Assembly (NCBI GenBank): GCA_017538005.1
Contig: JAFYJR010000046.1
Location: 1-9,104, forward strand
Reading direction: 5' to 3'
Source of the DNA: Clostridia bacterium
GTDB lineage: Bacteria > Bacillota > Clostridia > Oscillospirales > Acutalibacteraceae
Length of the DNA stretch: 9,104 nt
The position numbers and the translations under genes were made by a program. Shown piece by piece: positions 4,955-9,104 of this stretch. A model generated the notes under the pieces. That model was given only the letters and a program-made list of their open reading frames with translations, did no database searches and was not told the origin of the DNA. Each line of letters begins with the position of its first letter. Position 1 is the stretch's first letter.

Positions 4955-7153
4955 TTACTCCGCCTTTAACATATATTTGAGGGCGGAATATCTTTTGATT
5001 TTTCTGTCGTTCTCGACCATACGCTCTATGGTACTCTTCGTACCTATGGTAATCATCTTCTTCCGGGCTCTTGTTACGGCCGTGTAAAAGAGATTCCGGT
5101 AGCAGAGATTCGGGGGTACGCTTATCACCGGCATGATTACCGCTTCAAACTCGCTTCCCTGGCTCTTATGAACCGTTATCGCGTAAGCAAGTTCCAGCTC
5201 GCTGAAACTCTCTGAAGGATATGTCGCGACGCGTCCGTCAAAATCGATTTTCATCGTGCCGGTCTTTTTGTTGATTTCAAGGAGAGTGCCGATGTCTCCG
5301 TTGAAAATGCCTTCGCCTTTTTCCTTCTTGCGCTCCCAGGTTATGTTGTAGTTGTTCTTGATCTGCATGACCTTGTCACCCTCGCGGAATGTACGGGTCA
5401 TCGTTTTATACTCTTCCTTGCCCTTCGCGGGAGGGTTTATCGCCTCCTGGAGCAGGTGATTTAAGTTGACCGTACCCGCATCGCCCTTTTTGCTCGGGCA
5501 AAGCACCTGGATGTCCGTCACCGGATTTAAACCGTATGCTTTGGGAAGTCTGTTTTTGTAAAGATCCACTATATCGTAAACCGCTCTGCGCGAATCCTCC
5601 CGTTCCATATGGAAGAAATCATTGTCAACGCGCGCGAGCTCAGGTTCCTCACCATTCACGATTTTATGGGCATTCGTGACAATGAGGCTCTCCATTGCCT
5701 GTCTGAAGACTTCTGAGAGTTCCACGACCGGCAACAGTCCTGATTCCAGAAGGTCGTGCAGGACACTTCCCGCGCCGACGGCAGGCAACTGATCATTGTC
5801 TCCCACCATCACGAGACGGCAGCCCAGCGGCAGGGCTTTGAGCAACGCGGAAAACAGCAGAACATCCACCATGGAGAGTTCGTCGACTATCAGCACATCC
5901 GCGTCGATGGGATTGCGCTCGTCCCTCGCGAATGTCATAAGGTCGTCTGTGCCTCTCTCGGCCTCCAGAAGCCTGTGTATGGTGCTCGCCTCTTTACCGG
6001 TAATCTCGGACATTCTCTGCGCCGCGCGGCCCGTAGGAGCGCACAGGACAACATTAAGCCCGTCTCTCTCGAAAAGTTCGAGAATGCCGTTCACCGTTGT
6101 GGTCTTTCCGGTGCCGGGACCGCCTGTCAGAATGAGGATACCCTTCTCCACGGCGGTAACTATGGCTTCACGCTGAAGCTTTTCATACTTTATCTTATTT
6201 GCCTTTTCAAGCCGGTCAATCTCTTTGTCGAGAGTCTGCCTGCCCGCGGGCGGAAACTTGATCATCTGACGTATTTTCAGAGCCGACATATACTCAGCCT
6301 CATAGACATAAGGCAGAGCGATGTATTCCCTGCCGTCCATCTCAAAAGAAGTCAGCTGCCGCTCTTCAACAAGTGTGTCCGTGACTATATCTATGGTATC
6401 CTTGTCCGTATCAAGAAGGTCCGAACACGGCGCCAGGATTTTCTCGCGCGGAAGACATGTATGACCGTTGCTCGCGAGATTGTATGAGACCACATGCATT
6501 ATTCCGGCTTTGATCCTGTAATTCGGATCTGGCTTTTCAAGAAATCTGGCAGCAATGGCATCAGCGCGTTCAAATCCCACACCTATGCCGTATGAGCAGA
6601 GAACATAGGGGTTCTCAGAAACACGCGCAACCGAATTTGCCCCAAAAACGCGGAAAGCATTTATGCTCTCATTTACCGAGAGACCCAGAGCTTCCAGTTT
6701 TATCATTATTTCCCGCACTTCATTTGTCCGGCGGAATTCCTCGCTTATCTTTTTTGCCTTGTCGAGTGTTATTCCGCGAATCGACGCCAGTTTCTCCGGC
6801 TTGTTTTCCAGAACTTCAAAGGTATCCTCACCGAAAGCCTCTACAATTCGCACGGCGGTCGAGGGCCCTATACCCTTCACCGCGCCGGAAGCGAGATACT
6901 TGAGCATCGAGGCCGCGGTGGTCGGCATTGTGCGCTCGACCGCCTCCGCCCGAAACTGGCGTCCGAAAGTCGGATGCCTGTCCCACGCTCCGATAAAGTG
7001 AACCTCTTCGCCCGCGGAAATTTCCGGCAGCACTCCGACAACCGTAATAAGTTCAAAGTCTTCGCTCGCTACATCGAGCACCGTATAACCGGTATCTTCC
7101 TTGCGGTAGATCACATCTTCCACAATACCGTAAATTTCCTCTTTTTCGGGCAT
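4955..7153 (-). CDS. recD2: RecD2-type ATP-dependent DNA helicase
   Basis: A 732-residue SF1B helicase of the RecD2/YrrC type, which acts without RecBC. Family members unwind DNA 5' to 3' and take part in repair and replication-fork maintenance. From the N-terminus: an OB-like domain (about 5-75), helix-hairpin-helix repeats including VKGIGPSTAVRIVEAFG (92-108), then two RecA-like domains. Helicase motifs seen are Walker A GGPGTGKT (344-351), APTGRAAQRM (372-381), Walker B VLIVDELSMVD (420-430), motif III GDNDQLPAVGAG (451-462), the UvrD_C_2-type AYAITVHKSQGSEF (656-669) and motif VI YTAVTRARK (690-698). All key residues are present. The ATG at 7153 is chosen because AGAGAGGTG (7160-7168) is 6 bases upstream; the GTG that would extend the frame to 7162 lies inside that ribosome site. 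It is first gene of the recD2-comF transcript, driven by a promoter directly after the rnpB terminator. Confidence 0.94.
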   Translation of the reverse strand: MPEKEEIYGIVEDVIYRKEDTGYTVLDVASEDFELITVVGVLPEISAGEEVHFIGAWDRHPTFGRQFRAEAVERTMPTTAASMLKYLASGAVKGIGPSTAVRIVEAFGEDTFEVLENKPEKLASIRGITLDKAKKISEEFRRTNEVREIMIKLEALGLSVNESINAFRVFGANSVARVSENPYVLCSYGIGVGFERADAIAARFLEKPDPNYRIKAGIMHVVSYNLASNGHTCLPREKILAPCSDLLDTDKDTIDIVTDTLVEERQLTSFEMDGREYIALPYVYEAEYMSALKIRQMIKFPPAGRQTLDKEIDRLEKANKIKYEKLQREAIVTAVEKGILILTGGPGTGKTTTVNGILELFERDGLNVVLCAPTGRAAQRMSEITGKEASTIHRLLEAERGTDDLMTFARDERNPIDADVLIVDELSMVDVLLFSALLKALPLGCRLVMVGDNDQLPAVGAGSVLHDLLESGLLPVVELSEVFRQAMESLIVTNAHKIVNGEEPELARVDNDFFHMEREDSRRAVYDIVDLYKNRLPKAYGLNPVTDIQVLCPSKKGDAGTVNLNHLLQEAINPPAKGKEEYKTMTRTFREGDKVMQIKNNYNITWERKKEKGEGIFNGDIGTLLEINKKTGTMKIDFDGRVATYPSESFSELELAYAITVHKSQGSEFEAVIMPVISVPPNLCYRNLFYTAVTRARKKMITIGTKSTIERMVENDRKIKRYSALKYMLKAE

Positions 7154-7159
7154 AAGGTT

Positions 7160-7168
7160 CACCTCTCT
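7160..7168 (-). promoter_or_regulatory. Ribosome binding site deciding the recD2 start
   Basis: AGAGAGGTG on the minus strand is 6 bases from the ATG at 7153. The final GTG of this motif is itself an in-frame potential start, but it has no ribosome site of its own, so the ATG is preferred. Confidence 0.75.
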
Positions 7169-7191
7169 TTCTGTTAAAACATTACCTTTCC

Positions 7192-7200
7192 ATTATAACA
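7192..7200 (-). promoter_or_regulatory. recD2-comF promoter (extended -10, no -35)
   Basis: The minus strand reads TGTTATAAT: a perfect -10 hexamer (7192-7197) with an extended TG. The place for a -35 is occupied by the rnpB terminator hairpin and shows no TTGACA-like match. The start would be near 7185, about 31 bases before the recD2 ATG. Confidence 0.6.
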
Positions 7201-7230
7201 AAAAAGGGTGCATCGTGCGCACCCTTTTTT
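7200..7230 (-). terminator. rnpB transcription terminator
   Basis: A perfect 12-bp inverted repeat (7200-7211 with 7219-7230, core GGGTGC/GCACCC flanked by A6 and T6) closes a 7-base loop. It starts 9 bases after the 3' end of RNase P RNA. The A and T tracts make it symmetrical, but only minus-strand rnpB needs it here. Confidence 0.9.
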
Positions 7231-7238
7231 CATATAGC

Positions 7239-7575
7239 GTGATAGGATCTGTAAGCCGAGTTCTGTCTTTTAAGGCAGTCATCTATCTAGACCGCCCATT
7301 GCTGAGCGGTTCAAGCCACCCTTCTGCTTTATAGCGGCCGAGCAAGCCTTGCAAGTCGGTGTTGCTCCGGATGGGGTTTACATGGCCACGATGTCTCCAC
7401 CGTGCCGGTGAGCTCTTACCTCGCCTTTCCACCCTTACTGCGCGAAGCGCAGCGGTATATCTCTGTTGCACTTTCCCTGAGGTCACCCTCGGCGGCCGTT
7501 AGCCGTCATCCTGCTCTGCGGGGCTCGGACTTTCCTCCCGCGGCAATGCCGCCGGCGACTACCCAATCCAATCAC
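7239..7575 (-). ncRNA. rnpB: RNase P RNA (bacterial, probably type A)
   Basis: The catalytic RNA subunit of ribonuclease P, which removes 5' leaders from pre-tRNAs. The conserved GAGGAAAGTCC is at 7527-7537, and ACAGAACTCGGCTTAC, the universal 3' core, at 7251-7266. The segments GGAAAGGCGAGGTAAGAGCT, ATCCGGAGCAA and CTAGATAGATGACTGCC also match bacterial RNase P RNA. The ends are set by pairing: GTGATTGGAT (from 7575) and ATCCTATCAC (ending 7239) form a 10-bp P1 helix with one U-U mismatch. The resulting 337 bases is a normal length. The 3' part aligns best with type A (E. coli-like) rather than Bacillus type B. Small open frames on either strand here are chance. A strong promoter and terminator make it a single-gene transcript. 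End positions may be off by a few bases. Confidence 0.96.
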
Positions 7576-7581
7576 GGGCAT

Positions 7582-7610
7582 ATTCTACCCAAGTCACCTT
7601 TCAAAGTCAA
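7582..7610 (-). promoter_or_regulatory. rnpB promoter
   Basis: On the minus strand TTGACT (7605-7610) and TAGAAT (7582-7587) are separated by exactly 17 bases. The predicted start, 7 bases downstream at about 7575, coincides with the first base of the P1 helix. This is a near-consensus sigma-A promoter, as expected for a highly expressed RNA gene. Confidence 0.85.
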
Positions 7611-7618
7611 TAATAATA

Positions 7619-7647
7619 TTTACTTTTAAGTCTTTTTTTGCTAAACT
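7619..7647 (+). promoter_or_regulatory. Possible promoter of the membrane-protein gene
   Basis: TTTACT (7619-7624) and TAAACT (7642-7647) are 17 bases apart on the plus strand. Both hexamers are imperfect. The predicted start is around 7654, which makes the ATG at that position an unlikely translation start. The -35 lies 8 bases from the divergent rnpB -35, so the two promoters may compete. Confidence 0.45.
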
Positions 7648-7663
7648 ATCTGTATGTTTTCAC

Positions 7664-7672
7664 GGGAGGTGG
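7664..7672 (+). promoter_or_regulatory. Ribosome binding site deciding the membrane-protein start
   Basis: GGGAGGTGG is 5-7 bases before the TTG at 7678. It lies inside the longer frame that begins at ATG 7654, and that ATG has no ribosome site. The TTG is therefore the likely start. Confidence 0.75.
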
Positions 7673-7677
7673 AACAA

Positions 7678-8361
7678 TTGGACACAAACGCAAAGCCGTT
7701 GCCGGGTAAAGGTTTCGTAATCATTTTCACTACACTTTACCTTCTCGCTCAGCTCAGCTTCTTTACCATTACCCTTATCAGTATGCCGCTGATCAAGGAC
7801 ACCATAGACATGACCACACCCACGCGCGCGGCTCTGATGAGCTTTATCGGCAAGTACTATATCTACGGCTGCATAATAGCCGCCGCCATAGAGCTTGTTG
7901 CGATAATCATCGTTGCATACACATTCACCAACAGACGCTGGCCCGCATTGATAACATGTGTCACGATGGTCGCAAATCTTGTCATTTGCATTCTTACTTT
8001 CGTAGGACTCTACGTCATTGACCTGCGCAATGTATACTTTACGATTCAGGTAACATTCCTTATCCCGATAATATCTATGTTCCTGACATCCGTCTTCATC
8101 ATCGACGACACCGTCGACATTCTGAGCAACAAATATGATGAACATGTAACAAATCTCACAAAAGCGGCTCAGGAAAAGATTGATGATATGGACATCAAAC
8201 CGCTGAAACGCAGCGCTCCCGAGAGACCCGCGAGAGGCAATTTACGCCCCGCGCAGAATCCGAACGCGGAACTTATAAGAGTTCCGAGAGCGGAAAGCAG
8301 TCAGGTCCGTTCCCAGGACATCTCGAGCGCGGCCGAAAAAGCGATACCGAATCTTAAATAA
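7678..8361 (+). CDS. Unrecognised four-helix membrane protein with a basic, disordered-looking tail
   Basis: I do not recognise a family. With the TTG start the product has 227 residues. Four hydrophobic helices are clear: about 13-39, 60-83, 89-114 and 121-142. Short polar loops join them: KDTIDMTTPTRAAL after helix 1, TNRRW between 2 and 3 (positively charged, so probably cytosolic) and DLRN between 3 and 4. After helix 4 comes an acidic IIDDTVD and a possible amphipathic segment with KAAQEKIDDMD, then a 50-residue tail rich in Arg, Pro, Ser and Ala (about 174-227) that looks disordered. There is no signal peptide apart from helix 1, no enzyme motif and no cysteine cluster. The charge pattern suggests both ends are cytosolic. 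It has its own weak promoter, is divergent from rnpB and converges on hemW, so context gives no function. The reading frame is intact and has a strong ribosome site, which supports a real gene. Confidence 0.85.
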   Translation: MDTNAKPLPGKGFVIIFTTLYLLAQLSFFTITLISMPLIKDTIDMTTPTRAALMSFIGKYYIYGCIIAAAIELVAIIIVAYTFTNRRWPALITCVTMVANLVICILTFVGLYVIDLRNVYFTIQVTFLIPIISMFLTSVFIIDDTVDILSNKYDEHVTNLTKAAQEKIDDMDIKPLKRSAPERPARGNLRPAQNPNAELIRVPRAESSQVRSQDISSAAEKAIPNLK

Positions 8362-8364
8362 AAC

Positions 8365-8398
8365 AAAAAACCTTCAGCGCTTTGCTGAAGGTTTTTTT
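8365..8398. terminator. Bidirectional terminator between the membrane-protein gene and hemW
   Basis: CCTTCAGC (8371-8378) pairs with GCTGAAGG (8384-8391) around a 5-base loop; flanking A6 and T7 extend the stem to 14 bp and provide U tracts in both directions. It lies 3 bases after the plus-strand stop and overlaps the minus-strand hemW stop at its edge, so it can serve both convergent genes. Confidence 0.9.
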
Positions 8399-9104
8399 AT
8401 ATCATTTCAAGTATTTCCGAAATAACCCTGTTTGAGACCATAAAGCCCGCCCTGTTGAGCCTCAGAACCCCGTCTGATATTTCAACATAAGGCTTCAGAT
8501 CATTTCGTTTATCAATTTCAGCAAGAAGTAACGGATCAAGACCGCCGACACCTTTTGTGAGACGAAGGCCGAGCATTATCTTTTCCTTAAGCGAACCGCC
8601 TTCCCCGTCCTCCGTTATTTCCGGACAGTCAATAAACTTATTTATATCCGGCTCAAAGAAGAATCTTTTACCGTCAGCAAAGGAATGCGCGGCAGGCCCG
8701 ATTCCCAGGTACTCCTCATCATTCCAGTATTTGAGGTTATGTCTGCTCTCAAAACCGGGCACGGCAAAGTTTGAAATCTCATATTGCTTTATACCGGCAG
8801 TCTCGAGTATGTCACAGGTAAGTTCATAGAGGTCACACACTTCATCCTCATCAGGAAGATTCAGTCTGTCGCGCCTGTCATAAAAGACCGTTCCTTCCTC
8901 GAGTTTCAGCATATACGCGCTTATATGCGGTATTTCAAGATTAATGCAGAACTTAAGAGTATCGGCCAGCGACTCTTTCGTCTGATTCGGAACACCGAGC
9001 ATAACATCAAGGGAGATATTGTCTATACCGGCGGCGCGGACTGTTTTTACGGCCGAGGCCGCACGCGCGGCATCGGCAACCCGTCCCAGTGCGCGCCGCT
9101 CCGC
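8397..9104 (-). CDS. hemW: HemW-like radical SAM protein, C-terminal part (runs off the right edge)
   Basis: The last 235 codons of a gene whose start lies beyond base 9104; the frame stays open to the edge. The visible part matches HemW, a radical-SAM relative of oxygen-independent coproporphyrinogen III oxidase now regarded as a haem chaperone. Motifs in order are AGIDNISLDVMLGVPNQT (end of the radical-SAM barrel), HISAYMLKLEEGT, YEISNFAVPGFESRHNLKYW with the family's HNxxYW, and EEYLGIGPAAHSF. A C-terminal HemW domain follows with KEKIMLGLRLTKGV. Family members are about 370-380 residues, so about 140 are missing, including the CxxxCxxC iron-sulfur motif. HemN and HemW cannot be fully separated without the N-terminus, but the short C-terminal domain and the HNLKYW pattern favour HemW. 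The stop codon overlaps the shared terminator. Confidence 0.9.
   Translation of the reverse strand, partial: AERRALGRVADAARAASAVKTVRAAGIDNISLDVMLGVPNQTKESLADTLKFCINLEIPHISAYMLKLEEGTVFYDRRDRLNLPDEDEVCDLYELTCDILETAGIKQYEISNFAVPGFESRHNLKYWNDEEYLGIGPAAHSFADGKRFFFEPDINKFIDCPEITEDGEGGSLKEKIMLGLRLTKGVGGLDPLLLAEIDKRNDLKPYVEISDGVLRLNRAGFMVSNRVISEILEMI

Noticed and set aside
4288..4980. 230-codon plus-strand frame opposite comF
   Set aside because: comF has all its family motifs on the minus strand; the opposite frame is Ser/Arg-rich and featureless, typical of an antisense shadow.
5756..6487. 243-codon open frame on the plus strand
   Set aside because: It is antisense to the conserved helicase core of recD2, shows no recognisable domain and has no convincing ribosome site; it is a shadow of the coding strand.
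7283..7629. Open frames of 67 codons (minus) and 75 codons (plus)
   Set aside because: Both lie largely within RNase P RNA, whose conserved sequence and pairing ends explain the region.
1..9104. CRISPR array, insertion sequence, phage or defence island
   Set aside because: No regularly spaced repeats, transposase or integrase frames, terminal inverted repeats or nuclease/toxin gene pairs are visible; every long frame is a housekeeping gene or the single membrane protein.

Overview
The window reads as ordinary chromosome of a Gram-positive anaerobe-type Bacillota, most likely class Clostridia. The reasons are strong AGGAGG-type ribosome sites, frequent TTG and GTG starts, sigma-A-type promoters, intrinsic terminators with long U tracts, a RecD2 helicase, a ComF protein, an MreB homologue and a DUF4364 protein, which is largely a clostridial family. 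The genus cannot be read from the sequence. Almost everything lies on the minus strand; the only plus-strand gene is a membrane protein at 7678-8361.

Right to left along the minus strand, the layout is as follows. The C-terminal two thirds of hemW (8397-9104) enter from the right edge and converge with the plus-strand gene on a shared bidirectional terminator (8365-8398). The plus-strand gene encodes an unrecognised four-helix membrane protein and is divergent from rnpB, the RNase P RNA (7239-7575), which has a textbook promoter, a pairing P1 helix and a terminator. The rnpB terminator runs straight into an extended -10 promoter for recD2 (4955-7153). comF (4284-4952) follows two bases after the recD2 stop. 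A promoter whose -10 begins immediately after the comF stop then drives mreB (3170-4222), a DUF4364 gene (2602-3168) and a TetR-type regulator (2019-2600). These three are separated by single bases and are almost certainly translationally coupled. A 13-bp-stem terminator closes that operon.

Next come an AT-rich regulatory stretch with a 12-base direct repeat, an extended -10 promoter and putP, a sodium/proline symporter (288-1793). putP ends in a 20-bp-stem terminator, followed at once by a -10 box and the start of a pyrimidine-nucleoside phosphorylase gene that runs off the left edge.

Functionally the window combines DNA helicase and competence-type genes (recD2, comF), cell shape (mreB), RNA processing (rnpB), haem/radical-SAM biology (hemW), amino-acid uptake (putP) and nucleoside salvage (pdp). 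I see no mobile element, CRISPR array, tRNA or phage gene, and no convincing new multi-gene system. The points most worth a second look are the coupled mreB-DUF4364-tetR unit with a sequence-divergent MreB, the repeated element upstream of putP, two places where a terminator U tract doubles as promoter spacer, and the unrecognised membrane protein beside rnpB. Several obvious longest reading frames start too early; corrected starts are given from ribosome-site spacing.
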